Below are positions 45,604 through 55,300 of a stretch of DNA of 64,000 bases, piece after piece. How positions within the stretch are numbered: position 1 is the first letter of the stretch; every line of letters starts with the position of its first letter. A program made the position numbers and the translations under genes. The notes under the pieces are model-generated. The model was not told the DNA's origin. It searched no databases and saw only the letters and a list, made by a program, of their open reading frames with translations. The stretch spans positions 62,001 to 126,000 of the forward strand of contig NZ_JAAOLX010000011.1 in NCBI RefSeq assembly GCF_011601265.1, given 5' to 3'. Source of the stretch: Iodobacter violaceini. Lineage in GTDB: Bacteria > Pseudomonadota > Gammaproteobacteria > Burkholderiales > Chitinibacteraceae.

Positions 45604-46035
45604 ATGAATATCGTTGAAAAGCAAGTTGTGATTGCCGCTGCACCTGAAACGATTTTTCGTATTTACCAGGATGTTGATAATTGGAAGGGGTGGGATCCGG
45701 ATACGAAAGCTTCTTCATTAAAAGAGGGCTTAACGCTGGGCTCTAAGGGCAGTTTAACGCCTGCCAAGGGCAATACGGTGCCTATGGAAGTGACCGCCGT
45801 TGAGCTAAACCGTAACTTTACGGTTACCAGCAAGACCTTCCTGTATCGAATGGATTTTGATCACGAGCTGGAGGCTGTGGAGGGCGGCACCAGGGTTGTG
45901 CATCGGGTGACGTTTGCCGGGCTGCTGAAACCCCTCTTAATCAGAATGCTTGCCCCGCTGGTGGATAAGGGTCTGCCCATTACCCTGCAAAGACTTAAAG
46001 CACAGGCAGAAGGCGCTCAGGCTGTGAATATTTAA
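45604..46035 (+). CDS. SRPBCC-superfamily (polyketide-cyclase-like) protein
   Basis: This 143-residue protein of the START/SRPBCC helix-grip fold has the typical start VEKQVVIAAAPETIFRIYQDVDNW and the C-terminal helix following GGTRVVHRVTFAG. These small proteins bind hydrophobic ligands; no catalytic identity can be given. Two adjacent ATGs (45601, 45604) follow GGAG; the second has the better spacing. It converges with the ecotin gene, sharing a terminator stem. Confidence 0.8.
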   Translation: MNIVEKQVVIAAAPETIFRIYQDVDNWKGWDPDTKASSLKEGLTLGSKGSLTPAKGNTVPMEVTAVELNRNFTVTSKTFLYRMDFDHELEAVEGGTRVVHRVTFAGLLKPLLIRMLAPLVDKGLPITLQRLKAQAEGAQAVNI

Positions 46036-46070
46036 TTGGGTATTCTTAATGGTATAAATGCGGAGATTAA

Positions 46071-46107
46071 AAAAGGCGATGCCGGTATTGAGCTAATATC
46101 GCCTTTT
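46071..46107. terminator. terminator stem between SRPBCC gene and ecotin
   Basis: AAAAGGCGAT (46071-46080) pairs perfectly with ATCGCCTTTT (46098-46107) around 17 bases, symmetric for both convergent genes. Confidence 0.75.
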
Positions 46108-46119
46108 CATATAAATTAA

Positions 46120-46587
46120 TTAGCCATTTTCTGCAGTTTGAGTTTTATCTTTGGCAGACCAAATACGGTAACGTAATTCCACGCCTTCAGGGACATAAAC
46201 CACCATGGGCAATTTATCGTTATAGCGGTGCAGCTCTTCTGAATAAACGCTGACAAAAGCTTGTTTTTTAGGCGCATTCGGAGGGCACGCCATCATGGTG
46301 CTGATGCCTGGCTCAATTTGTGGCAGTACCCAATAATCATATCCCCAGCCCTGTGCGGTTTCCTTTTTTAATTGCCCGCCCAAATTCCTGGTATTGCAAT
46401 CCACCTCCATCATCTTGCCCGGCAATAATTGCACGCGGTAAAGCTCCGGGTTTTTTACTTTCGGCAGTTGAATCACTTTGCGCACAAAGCCTGCTTCTGG
46501 CGCAGGAAAGGGTTTCATAGGATCCGGGCTGGCGGCAAAGGTACTTGCGCAGGTGATGGCGGTAAGGATAGCTAGTTTAATTTTCAT
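46120..46587 (-). CDS. eco: ecotin, periplasmic serine protease inhibitor
   Basis: This 155-residue inhibitor of trypsin-fold proteases has a signal peptide ending near STFA. Conserved ecotin blocks are VIQLPKV, MEVDCNTRNLGGQL, GWGYDYWVLP, the reactive-site loop ISTMMACP (P1 Met as in E. coli ecotin) and ELRYRIWSAKDK. The two Cys that form the ecotin disulfide are present. Ecotins protect bacteria from host or predator proteases such as elastase. It is a single gene. Confidence 0.93.
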   Translation of the reverse strand: MKIKLAILTAITCASTFAASPDPMKPFPAPEAGFVRKVIQLPKVKNPELYRVQLLPGKMMEVDCNTRNLGGQLKKETAQGWGYDYWVLPQIEPGISTMMACPPNAPKKQAFVSVYSEELHRYNDKLPMVVYVPEGVELRYRIWSAKDKTQTAENG

Positions 46588-46797
46588 TTAATCTTCCTTA
46601 AAAGTGAATTGATGCAATCTTTATGGCAAGAGCCGCAGCATATTGATAAGGCATCATATGGATGATCAGCATTAAAGAGTAGCAACTATTTACAGAAAGT
46701 TAATGATATTTATCACAATTTTTTTTCCAATAAAATGGAATATAGATTTGTGAGGCCTGTAATTTTAATCAATGGCTGATTTTTTATTTAATTAATA

Positions 46798-47310
46798 TTA
46801 TTTAATAAGTTTTATAGCTATTTCTTTCTGCACGCATTCTTTGCGTGATCCACCCGCTGTATCCACTTTAAAGCCACAGGCTTTGGCGATGATATAGCCT
46901 TTGCCTTCCGGGTTATTGCTTAAAAATGAATTAACCGAAGTTGGCACGCCAGACAGAGAGATATTGTCTTTGTCTTTTTCCCATTTCAGGGTTGCTCTCG
47001 TGTTTTTTTCCGGGTTTAGTGTAAAAAACAAATCGGTATCATCACCGCTGACCAGTGCATCTTTGCTGAGGTATAGGTTTAACGTGGCAATGTCGGTGGA
47101 TTTAGCATCCCATTCCACGCTGAAAAAACCATCATTAATCGGGGTAATGCCGCTGGCGTCTTTTACCCCGGCCAGTACGCGCAGATTATGGATGGCGGGC
47201 ACGGTATCTACGGCAACAATATTGATGCCATCGCTATTTACGGTGACATCCCCTCCGCCGCAAGCCACTAAAAGCGAGCAGAGGGCGCTGATCAGTAAGA
47301 TGGATTTCAT
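46798..47310 (-). CDS. hypothetical lipoprotein
   Basis: This 170-residue protein has a lipobox (LVAC, Cys17) followed by Gly-Gly-Gly, so it is probably a membrane-anchored lipoprotein. The rest is predicted beta-rich, with two Cys near the C-terminus (KACGFKVDTAGGSRKEC) that may pair. I do not recognise a family. It stands between ecotin and the lysR-type gene, in the same orientation, without evident operon linkage. Confidence 0.75.
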   Translation of the reverse strand: MKSILLISALCSLLVACGGGDVTVNSDGINIVAVDTVPAIHNLRVLAGVKDASGITPINDGFFSVEWDAKSTDIATLNLYLSKDALVSGDDTDLFFTLNPEKNTRATLKWEKDKDNISLSGVPTSVNSFLSNNPEGKGYIIAKACGFKVDTAGGSRKECVQKEIAIKLIK

Positions 47311-47379
47311 GGGCGTTTGTCCGGGTTAGGCTCTGATGTGGGCAATATACAGAGGCAATCTCTTGGCATATGTAATGAA

Positions 47380-48294
47380 TTATTTTTTCATCCAGCCATC
47401 CCAGGCGGGCGGCTCGCTCATTTGGGCGGGTAAAAAGTCGATAAAGCTGCGGATTTTAGCGGAGAGGTGGCGGTGGCTGGGGTAGACGGCGTAAAGCGCC
47501 AGCTCCGGGGCGGTGTAATCGGGCAGCAGGATTTCCAGCGCGCCACTGGCTAAATCTTCACCAATTAAAAAGCTTGGCTCGCAAATAATGCCTTCACCGG
47601 CAAGGGCCGCGCGGCGCAACAGATCGCCATTATTGGCTCTGAAATGCCCGGCTACTTTTATCGTGATATCGCCATCCGGCCCGCTAAAATCCCACTCGCC
47701 CCGGCGATTGCCATGGGTGTAAATCAGGCAGTTATGGTTGGCTAAATCGGCAGGGGTGAGCGGCCTGCCGTGCCGGGCCAGATAGCCGGGCGCTGCTGCG
47801 GTAACAATACGAATGGTCGCTAAACGCCTTGCCACCAGCGTATCGCTGATCTGGCCTGAGATGCGCAGTGCCAGATCAAAGCCTTCTTCAACCAGATCAA
47901 CACTGCGGTCTGTCAGCTCAACTTCTACGATTACATCGGGATGGGCCTGTTGGTAAGCCGAAATCAGCGGGGAGAGGTGCAGCTGGCCAAAAGACACCGG
48001 TACATTAATCCGCAGCAGGCCAAAGGGCCGCTGGCCTTCCTGCCCCAGCTCCGATTCGGCCTCTGCCACATCGCCTAAAATCTGCAAACACCGCGCATGG
48101 TAAACGCGGCCTGCCTCGGTGAGGCTAAGCTTGCGGGTGCTGCGCTGCAAGAGGCGGGTATTTAAATGGCTTTCCAGTTCCGCCACTAAACGCGACACAG
48201 CACTTGTCGAGATATCCAGCTGATCGGCTGCTTTTACAAAGCTCCCCGCGTCAACTACACGGGTGAAGACTTGCATGGCGGTGAGTTTGTCCAT
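47380..48294 (-). CDS. LysR-family transcriptional regulator
   Basis: This 304-residue regulator has an N-terminal winged helix (MDKLTAMQVFTRVVDAGSFV, then AADQLDISTSAVSRLVAELE, residues 1-60) and a C-terminal substrate-binding domain of the CrgA/DsdC-like group (RGEWDFSGPDGD region). The frame is open 49 codons further upstream, but that extension translates an intergenic repeat, so the internal ATG is used. It is divergent from doxX and close to ygiD and an FMN reductase, which are likely targets. A perfect 45-bp inverted repeat lies in the shared upstream region. Confidence 0.9.
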   Translation of the reverse strand: MDKLTAMQVFTRVVDAGSFVKAADQLDISTSAVSRLVAELESHLNTRLLQRSTRKLSLTEAGRVYHARCLQILGDVAEAESELGQEGQRPFGLLRINVPVSFGQLHLSPLISAYQQAHPDVIVEVELTDRSVDLVEEGFDLALRISGQISDTLVARRLATIRIVTAAAPGYLARHGRPLTPADLANHNCLIYTHGNRRGEWDFSGPDGDITIKVAGHFRANNGDLLRRAALAGEGIICEPSFLIGEDLASGALEILLPDYTAPELALYAVYPSHRHLSAKIRSFIDFLPAQMSEPPAWDGWMKK

Positions 48295-48309
48295 AATGGT
48301 GGGCTCGTG

Positions 48310-48426
48310 TTGGGCGGGATGAGGCCCGCCGTAATCAAACTCAAAAAGATCTTTTGATCTACGGTATTTAACCAGCTCAATCCAGTAATGAGATGCTAGA
48401 AAACGGCGGGTTTTACCCATCCTACG
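48310..48426. repeat. GTAGGGCGGGT-type palindromic repeat upstream of lysR
   Basis: TTGGGCGGGATGAGGCCCGC on the left and AAACGGCGGGTTTTACCCAT followed by CCTACG on the right form an imperfect palindrome of about 115 bases. It is part of the family at 10.78, 37.06, 45.05 and 57.59 kb. Confidence 0.55.
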
Positions 48427-48433
48427 TAATTTC

Positions 48434-48478
48434 ATCCTCAAATAATTATCCCATATTAAGGGATAATTATTTGAGGAT
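48434..48478. promoter_or_regulatory. perfect 19-bp inverted repeat between lysR and doxX
   Basis: The 19 bases from ATCCTCAAATAATTATCCC (48434-48452) are repeated in exact inverse complement at 48460-48478 around a 7-base centre (ATATTAA). It lies about 85 bases upstream of doxX and 140 bases upstream of the LysR-type start. Length and perfection suggest an operator, probably for this regulator, or a recent hairpin insertion. Confidence 0.6.
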
Positions 48479-48562
48479 ATCTGTATTTATCCCTCAACCG
48501 GCAATCGTCATACTGCACTCCATCGATGCCAAACACATGGCGCAAACCACTGGAGATTCAAA

Positions 48563-48970
48563 ATGATTGATAACAAAACCGCCCCATACGCAGCCCTTTT
48601 TCTTCGCACGGCTCTGGCCATTATGTTTCTGGCACACGGCTTAACCAAGGTGTTTGTGTTTACTTTGCCCGGCACGGCACAGTTTTTTGCTTCGGTTGGC
48701 TTTCCGGGCTGGATGGCTTATCCGGTGGCGGGGGCTGAGGTGTTTGGTGGCTTGTTTCTGCTGCTGGGTCTTTACCCTCGTTTAGTGGCAGCTGCATTGT
48801 TGCCGGTATTGATTGGTGCAAGCACGGTTCACTTTGCTAATGGCTGGTCGTTTGGCAATGCTAATGGCGGCTGGGAATACCCGGTATTCTTGATTGCTGC
48901 GGCCCTGGTGCAAGTATTGATGGGCGACGGTGCATTTGCTCTGAAACGCTCACCTCGTTTTGCGGATTAA
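48563..48970 (+). CDS. DoxX-family membrane protein
   Basis: This 135-residue protein has four membrane helices of the DoxX/DoxD family: LFLRTALAIMFLAHGLTKVF at the first helix, then GWMAYPVAGAEVFGGLFLLL. Members are often controlled by LysR regulators and linked to redox or aromatic metabolism. The exact activity is unknown. GGAG lies 8-9 bases before the ATG. It is divergent from lysR and upstream of ygiD. Confidence 0.88.
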   Translation: MIDNKTAPYAALFLRTALAIMFLAHGLTKVFVFTLPGTAQFFASVGFPGWMAYPVAGAEVFGGLFLLLGLYPRLVAAALLPVLIGASTVHFANGWSFGNANGGWEYPVFLIAAALVQVLMGDGAFALKRSPRFAD

Positions 48971-48986
48971 GATTTAAACCCAAATC

Positions 48987-49073
48987 TTGAACCACAGAGA
49001 ATGCTGAAAATACAGAGTTTCACGGAGAAAATCGATTCTCTGTGCGCTCTGTGTCTGCAGATTTCAGGTTCTT
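48987..49073. repeat. AACCACAGAG-type palindromic repeat, copy 1
   Basis: Begins TTGAACCACAGAGAATGC and ends CTGTGTCTGCAGATTTCAGG followed by TTCTTA; an imperfect palindrome with CACGGAGAAAA near its centre. It lies between doxX and ygiD. Confidence 0.65.
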
Positions 49074-49100
49074 AAAATATCGAACACCAAGGAATTCATC

Positions 49101-49883
49101 ATGTTTCCCAGTTTTTATATTTCTCATGGCTCTCCCATGCTGGCTTTGGATGCTGGGAAAACGGGTCTTGCCTGGCAGGCTTTGGTGGCGGATTTGCCTA
49201 AGCCTAAGGCGATTTTGATGGTGTCGGCACATTGGGGCTCTTTGCAGCCTGCGGTGGGTGCGGCCAGCCAGCCTGAAACGATTCACGATTTTGGCGGCTT
49301 TCCTGCGGCGCTGTTTGATTTGCAATACCCGGCACCCGGCGCGCCGTGGCTGGCAGAAAAAGTGGCCGCTGTATTAGAGGCAGCAGGTTTGCCGGTGGCG
49401 GTTCACCCCAGCCGGGGCTTGGATCATGGCGCCTGGGTGCCGCTCAGGGTGATGTATCCGGATGCCGGTGTACCGGTGGTGCAATTGTCGATTCAGCCAA
49501 GGCAAGGCCCTGAGCATCATTACCGCTTAGGGCAGGCTTTGGCAGGTTTGCAGCAGGAAGGCGTGATGATTATCGGCTCGGGCAGCCTGACGCATAATCT
49601 GTACGAGGTAATGGGCGATATTACTGAGGGCGATCCGCGTGTGCCGGCATACGTGCCCGCATTTCAGGCATGGATGAATGAAAAGCTGCTGGCAAACGAT
49701 ATCAAGGCTCTGCTCGATTACCGCCGTCAGGCACCGGAAGCCAGCCGTGCCCATCCAACTGATGAGCATCTATTGCCTATTTTTGTGGTGATGGGCGCTG
49801 CTCAGGGGGAGAAAGTAGAGCGCAGCCATAGTGGAATCACTGGCGGGGTGTTGGCGATGGATGTGTATCGCTGGCAGGATTAA
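49101..49883 (+). CDS. ygiD: DODA-type extradiol dioxygenase YgiD
   Basis: This 260-residue class III extradiol ring-cleavage dioxygenase is related to E. coli YgiD and plant 4,5-DOPA dioxygenase. Metal ligands are expected in SHGSPM (His9), VSAHWGS (His44) and the C-terminal His region; the GLDHGAWVPLRVMYPDA and GSGSLTHNL blocks are the family signature. The physiological substrate is not known. Neighbours (LysR, DoxX, FMN reductase) suggest a small aromatic or quinone-related regulon. The gene is bracketed by two copies of the AACCACAGAG repeat. Confidence 0.93.
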   Translation: MFPSFYISHGSPMLALDAGKTGLAWQALVADLPKPKAILMVSAHWGSLQPAVGAASQPETIHDFGGFPAALFDLQYPAPGAPWLAEKVAAVLEAAGLPVAVHPSRGLDHGAWVPLRVMYPDAGVPVVQLSIQPRQGPEHHYRLGQALAGLQQEGVMIIGSGSLTHNLYEVMGDITEGDPRVPAYVPAFQAWMNEKLLANDIKALLDYRRQAPEASRAHPTDEHLLPIFVVMGAAQGEKVERSHSGITGGVLAMDVYRWQD

Positions 49884-49917
49884 ATATGCTTCAGCTTAAA
49901 GCTGAGTAAGCAAAATA

Positions 49918-50022
49918 TTGAACCACAGATCTTACTGAGAGCACAGCGTTTCACAGAGAAAATCAATGATTTGATGGTTTTCTCTGTGGCTCTTTGTGTT
50001 CTCGTTTTACTCTGTGGTTCAA
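49918..50022. repeat. AACCACAGAG-type palindromic repeat, copy 2 (full length)
   Basis: TTGAACCACAGA at 49918 and TCTGTGGTTCAA ending at 50022 are perfect 12-bp ends; the inner arms (CACAGAGAAAATC and GGTTTTCTCTGTG) also pair. The whole 105 bases can form one long hairpin between the convergent ygiD and FMN reductase genes. Confidence 0.75.
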
Positions 50023-50051
50023 CGTTTAGCGATGTATCAAGGCTAAGAATC

Positions 50052-50603
50052 TTACTTCTGCAACTGTTTAGTCCATTCCTGCAACGCCACCATTTGTGCC
50101 GCTACATTTTTGCTGATGGTTTCATCAATTACATTGCCATTGGCATCAAAGCCGCCCGCAAAGGCGTTGGCAAAGACTTCGGGTTTTGCCAGCGGGTGCA
50201 GGTTTACAAATACGCAAACCTGGCGCAAATGATATTGCGAGCGGGAAGAGCCCATGCCACCTGCCGCGCCTAAAATCGCCACAGGCTTGCCGTTCAGTGC
50301 TTTGTTATCAGCTTCGCGCGATGCCCAGTCGATGACGTTTTTAAGGGCAGGGGCCAAGGAGTAGTTGTATTCAGGGCAGGCTAATACCAGCGCATCGGCC
50401 GCTGCAATTTTAGCCAGCAGCTCTGTCAGTACCGCAGGGCGATCGCCTGCTGCGATATCGCCGTTATAAAAAGGAATCGCCGAGATATCGACGATTTCTA
50501 ATTCCATACCCGCAGGTAAATTGGCTTTGGCACAACGCAGCAGGCCACTGTTTGTTGATGCTTTACGCAGGCTGCCAGAGATTCCGATTGCTTTGATAGT
50601 CAT
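50052..50603 (-). CDS. NADPH-dependent FMN reductase (chromate/quinone reductase-like)
   Basis: This 183-residue flavodoxin-fold reductase begins AIGISGSLRKASTN, the FMN-phosphate loop, and has LACPEYNYSLAPALKNVIDW and GAAGGMGSSRSQYHLRQV as typical YieF/ChrR family blocks. It probably reduces quinones or other electrophiles with NAD(P)H. It converges with ygiD across the palindromic repeat and may share control by the nearby LysR regulator. Confidence 0.9.
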   Translation of the reverse strand: MTIKAIGISGSLRKASTNSGLLRCAKANLPAGMELEIVDISAIPFYNGDIAAGDRPAVLTELLAKIAAADALVLACPEYNYSLAPALKNVIDWASREADNKALNGKPVAILGAAGGMGSSRSQYHLRQVCVFVNLHPLAKPEVFANAFAGGFDANGNVIDETISKNVAAQMVALQEWTKQLQK

Positions 50604-50774
50604 CTTTAATATCCCTTAGTGAATGATGCGGTGCGCCAACAGTTTGTGTTGCTGCCCGCACATAGAGTGATACGCCGCAGCAATCAAATGCGCAAGCGGG
50701 TATGGCCAGATTATATGTGCGATTGATTACAACTAATCCGAAAACGTGCCTGGGCTTGAGTAAGCTGTAAGTGC

Positions 50775-51527
50775 TTAAGCCGCTTGCAGGCTGACATTAT
50801 TCAGCACCTGATCTGCCGCCGGGTATGCAGTATTCATATAAATTTTTACAAAAGAATGCCCCAGTGTGTCTTGTGCGGGCTGAAAGCCAATGCTGATATT
50901 AGATGGCAGTGCGTTTTTTATCATCCTCAGCCCGTTAATCACCTGATCCCAGGATGAGGTGATATAGCTGGAGCCTGGCAACAGATATTGTGCCGGGCTG
51001 GCCACTCCCACGCTGCTGATTTTGCCCTGCGCGCTGCGCGGGCCGGAAACCAGCATATTTTGTTCGGCATTGGCGTAGAGATTGCCTTGTGAATGCGCAA
51101 CCAGTACCAGCTTGCGCCCTTCGGCCAGATACTGGCGGTACATTTTCAAATGCTCAGGCAGCTCGGGCATTGAGCTGGTGCTGAGGCTGTTCAGATATTT
51201 ATCGTAAATATCCTGGCTCATCCAGCCCGCCTGGGTGGTGCCGCCATCAAGCATGCGCCAGAAGTCTTTGACGTTTTGCGTTTCATGTTTTTTTTGCTGG
51301 AATACCTGCCACATATCGCTAAAAAAACCATTGCTGGCGTTATAGGCATTGCCATAGACAAAGTCTTTATCCAGTTTTTTGGCCTTCATATTGGCTTTAA
51401 GCACCAGCATGCTGGCAACAGAATCATCAAAAGTGTTTTGAATACCATTTACAAAAACCACGGCAGCGGGCGCGGCAAAGGCCGGGCTGGCTATTAAAGT
51501 GGCAAGCAGGATAAGGCGTTTCAGCAT
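50775..51527 (-). CDS. secreted alpha/beta-hydrolase
   Basis: This 250-residue exported protein has a signal peptide ending near SPAFA. The nucleophile elbow is AHSQG, with Ser146 in LVLVAHSQGNLYAN. A His in DTLGHSFVKIY near the C-terminus probably completes the triad. The NGIQNTFDDS stretch at the start of the mature domain forms the oxyanion side. The substrate is unknown; a lipase- or esterase-like role is plausible. It follows the Ca-binding-motif gene by 37 bases in the same direction, so the pair probably forms an operon. Confidence 0.75.
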   Translation of the reverse strand: MLKRLILLATLIASPAFAAPAAVVFVNGIQNTFDDSVASMLVLKANMKAKKLDKDFVYGNAYNASNGFFSDMWQVFQQKKHETQNVKDFWRMLDGGTTQAGWMSQDIYDKYLNSLSTSSMPELPEHLKMYRQYLAEGRKLVLVAHSQGNLYANAEQNMLVSGPRSAQGKISSVGVASPAQYLLPGSSYITSSWDQVINGLRMIKNALPSNISIGFQPAQDTLGHSFVKIYMNTAYPAADQVLNNVSLQAA

Positions 51528-51564
51528 GGTTAGCTCCTGTTTTGTGTAGGGGTAAAGCGTGGTT

Positions 51565-52140
51565 TCAGTTGCTTAAACTGGCAGGCTGGAAATTGCAGGG
51601 CTGATTGCCAGGATCAGCAAAATACTGGCCGGCTGCCAGTGTCTGAAAGCGTAAATAGGCCTCGGTACGCTGGGGTGTACCCAGCATTTCGGCGCGGGTT
51701 TTGAGCAGCTCGTCATACATGGCGTGTGCTGTTTTGCCCGTTTTTTGCGTGACGTCCTCGCTCATCAGGCAGGCAATGCCACGGGCAATTTTCTCCCCCG
51801 CCAGCTTGGCTTGCTCCGGGGTGGATACCTCATAAATGGCGCTGCTCCAGCCTTGGGCCAGCTGGGTAAAGGCGAGCTGGCTGACCTGGGATGTGGCGTA
51901 ATGCTGCCTGATATAAGCATTAACCTCATCGGGTACGCCATCGTGATTTTGGTCAGTATCTTTTACAGCTTCTGCTGATCCGGCTGTGGATGCTGCACTG
52001 AGCCAGGGGGCTTTTACACTGATGATGCCGGAGGGGGAAGGCGGGGTTGCTGCGGGGGTGGATTGCGCGTCTGCAGGCCATTGTGAGTAAGCGCTAAGGG
52101 CAATCAGGGAGGCTGCGGCAATTAGATAAGGCCATTTCAT
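51565..52140 (-). CDS. exported protein with EF-hand/dockerin-like calcium motif
   Basis: This 191-residue protein has an N-terminal hydrophobic signal or anchor (about 5-20) and a Pro/Ser/Thr-rich linker. The DTDQNHDGVPDEVNAYI sequence fits a DxDxNxDGxxDE calcium-binding loop of EF-hand or dockerin type. The helical remainder has two Cys. I do not recognise the family. The internal ATG at 52140 places the signal at the N-terminus; the frame is open 31 codons upstream. It is encoded directly before the secreted hydrolase. Confidence 0.65.
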   Translation of the reverse strand: MKWPYLIAAASLIALSAYSQWPADAQSTPAATPPSPSGIISVKAPWLSAASTAGSAEAVKDTDQNHDGVPDEVNAYIRQHYATSQVSQLAFTQLAQGWSSAIYEVSTPEQAKLAGEKIARGIACLMSEDVTQKTGKTAHAMYDELLKTRAEMLGTPQRTEAYLRFQTLAAGQYFADPGNQPCNFQPASLSN

Positions 52141-52228
52141 GGCGATATACCCGGTCAGTTTAAATGTGAATAAAAGCCATTGTTTGATTGCCTCAGGCAA
52201 GGGTTTAAGGGCTTGGCATCCGGTGGGG

Positions 52229-52255
52229 ATCAATCCGGGCTTTACCCGGATTGAT
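52229..52255. other. perfect 11-bp hairpin upstream of the Ca-motif gene
   Basis: ATCAATCCGGG and CCCGGATTGAT are perfect complements around CTTTA. It lies between the FhaB-like gene's 3' end and the Ca-motif gene. No T-run follows. Confidence 0.5.
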
Positions 52256-52389
52256 ACGCTCCGCCTTGGGGTAACGAGATCTTGCCGGTGCAGCTCTTAA
52301 TAGCCCGATCATCGTTAAAATTACTCATATTGAATATAAGCTATTTGATTTACCTGTTGCGTAAGATACACGCAGGTAATTTATAAGCA

Positions 52390-55300
52390 TTATTTTGCTG
52401 AAATAAGGGCTCCATCAATGACTTGCGCCTGGTTGGTCACACCCACTTGTAGTACGGGTGTGCTGCCCGAGCTGATTTTATCTATGCCCTTGGAAATCAC
52501 TTCGCCAGGCGAGGTGGATGCGTTAATGCCTGCAGATACCGAATACTCCCGGCCGCTGAGCTGATGCGTTTCTACATGGCCAATTGCCGCTTTGCCTGCG
52601 GCGGATTCTGCTTTAGCGCCGGTTAAAACCGATTTACCACCAACATCCAGCGTTACACCCTGCTTGCCGCTGATGCCTGATTCGGTTTTTACAAAATCGC
52701 TGGCGCTGTGTTTAATGGCTAAATCAAGCGATGGGGTGATCGATGAGCCTTCTTTATCATGGCCAAGCAGCGCTTCTTTTATGCCATTACCTGCTTTACG
52801 CGCCAGACCATCCACCTTGCCACCCTCTGATGGCCCGCTGGTCAGCTGCTCCGGCAGGGCAACACTGCCGCCGTCTTTGGCCGAAAAGCTAACACCCTGG
52901 GTGGTATCGGTTTTCAGGCCTTTGTTAAAGGCAAAGCTTTCATACTTGTCTGCTACTTTATCGGCGGCCTTATTGACTGCACCGGTGGCTTTGCCTTTTA
53001 CGGTATCGCCCAGCCCGCCTAATTTATCGGCAACCAGGCCATTTTCACCCTGATGTTTTTCGGCATTCAGGCTAAGGCTGATATCTGCCTTGGTGCTGTG
53101 ATCGCGATCTTGCTGGCTGCTGACGATTAAATCTCCGCCCACTTTGCCGCTCACCACATCAGCCTTGATATTGCCGCCCTGAATACTCACATCTTTGCCG
53201 CTGTTGAGGCTGACCTTGCCTGCTTCAATATTGGCATTCTGGTGTTGCAAGATATCTTGCTTATCCACGCCCACCGCTACTTTAGCGTTAAAGCCATAGG
53301 TGTCTTTGCCTTCATCCACCTTGCCATTGCTGTCTTTATTAAAGGATTGGCCTGCTTTTGCGCCACCGCCAATGGCCAGATTCCAGTTATTCACTTCTTT
53401 GCCGGATTGGGCAGATTGAATGCTGATGCCACCATGGGCAGCATCCAGCGCCACGTTTTCTGCTTTAACTTGCGTGCCTGTCAGGCTCACCGCATCTTTG
53501 GCCGCCGCACCTGCGCTGATCACTACATTGCCCTTGCTGTTAATGCTGCCTGCGGTCTGGCTATGGGCTGATTCATTGACCTTGCCAATATTAAAATCAG
53601 CAGTAAAGTTCACATTGCCGGATGATTTCCCGCTGCTTTCGCTTGAGCCGCCGCCAGCGCTGATATTGCCGCCAATCGCAGAGCCAGTTTTGCTGCTGCT
53701 ATTGCTGCCCGCCTGAAAATCCACTTTACCGGCGGCTTGCAGCATGACATCGCCTGCGGCAGTTTGCTTGCCAATCTGCGTGCCTTGCAGAGTCAAATCT
53801 TTACCCGATTTAATCTCTGTGCCGCCCTTGCCATCCAGGCTGCCAACTACAGCCGTACCGGATTTACTTTCGCTGCTGTTGATTTGCCCGCCCACACCCG
53901 CGCCGCCGCCGGCTGATTTGCTCACATTTACATTGAGCCTGGCATTGCCAGCCACGCTGTTGCTGCTGGCGCTCTGGCTGTTATTCGCCTGATCAAAGCG
54001 GATATCGCCACCGGCATGGATGACGGTTTTGCCTTCGCCTGCATTGATCTGGCTACCCTGATAGCTGGCCGTATCCTGCACATTAATATTGATGCCTTGT
54101 TTGGCATTGATGCTGCCGGTAACGGCATCGGACTGGCTGGAGGCGGTGGTTTGATTGCCGCCTTTGCCGCTGGCATTCACATTTACATCTTTGCCGGTTT
54201 CGGTATAAACCCGTGCATCTGCCTGGCCCTGCACCGTTTTTTGTGTGGACGATTGTGTATTGGCTGCGGCGCTTAAATCATGGCTGCCCGCCTGAATATG
54301 AACGGCAGCATCTGCCTTGTATTGCGTGGCCTGATCGCTCAGTGCGCCCTTGGTATTGATGCTGATATCTTTGCCGCTGATCTGGCTGACAATCGCCTTG
54401 CTGCTGTCGCTGCTGCCCTGACCATTGCCCGCTTTAACCTGCACATCGACCCCCACATTGGGCGCGCCAACTTTTCCTGCCACAGAGGCAATGGCAAGGG
54501 TATCGCTTACTTTGCCAGTGATCAGCCCATTAACAGCTTTTTCAACCGGGCGGGTCACTTTGCTGTAATCCACATTGGCACCGATATCCACACTCCAGTT
54601 GCTGCTCTTGGTATCGGTATGGCTGGTATTGGTGGCGGCTTTGTTATCAATGCTGCCGGCTTTCAGTGCAACATTGCCGCCCGCTGCCAGCTGTGTGCCT
54701 TCATTACTGATCTTGCCTGCATTGATATTTAAATCGCCCGCTGTTTTTACCGAAGAGGTGTTGGCGGCAGATTTATTGCTATCGGTTTGCTGGCTGCTCT
54801 GGCCCACTTCATAGCCGCTGCCTGCTTTATCAATGCCGCCGGTGTAGTAAAAACCACCGCCCGTGACAGTGCTGCTGGTGCTGGATTTTTCTGTATCTTG
54901 CGAAGCGGTAATAGCCACATTTTTGCCGCTGATATCTGCATTGCCTTGGGTGGTTTCAAGGGCAGAGCCTTTAATGGCCACATCATTGCCAGCATTTACG
55001 CTGATATTGCCGCCACTGATGGCTGAGCCGGTGTTGCTGGTTTTTTCGATATCGGTTTTGGTTTCGGTGTGCTCAATGCGTACGCCAGCCCGGTATTGCT
55101 TATCGCTTTGTTCTTTGGCGTAGCCGTTCACTTCCAGCTTGGTTTCTGTGCCCTTGCTGGTTTCGGTATTTGCGGCGCTGCTGATATCAATATTGCCTTT
55201 GGCCGCAAGGCTGAGCTGGTCTTTTGCCTTGATATTGCTGCCAATCACCGCGATATCCTGGGCAGAAACAATGTTTAAATCTGCATCGGATTGCAAAGCA

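Noticed and set aside
48295-48441. 49-residue N-terminal extension of the LysR-type regulator
   Set aside because: It is the translation of the intergenic palindromic repeat; the normal LysR start is the ATG at 48294.
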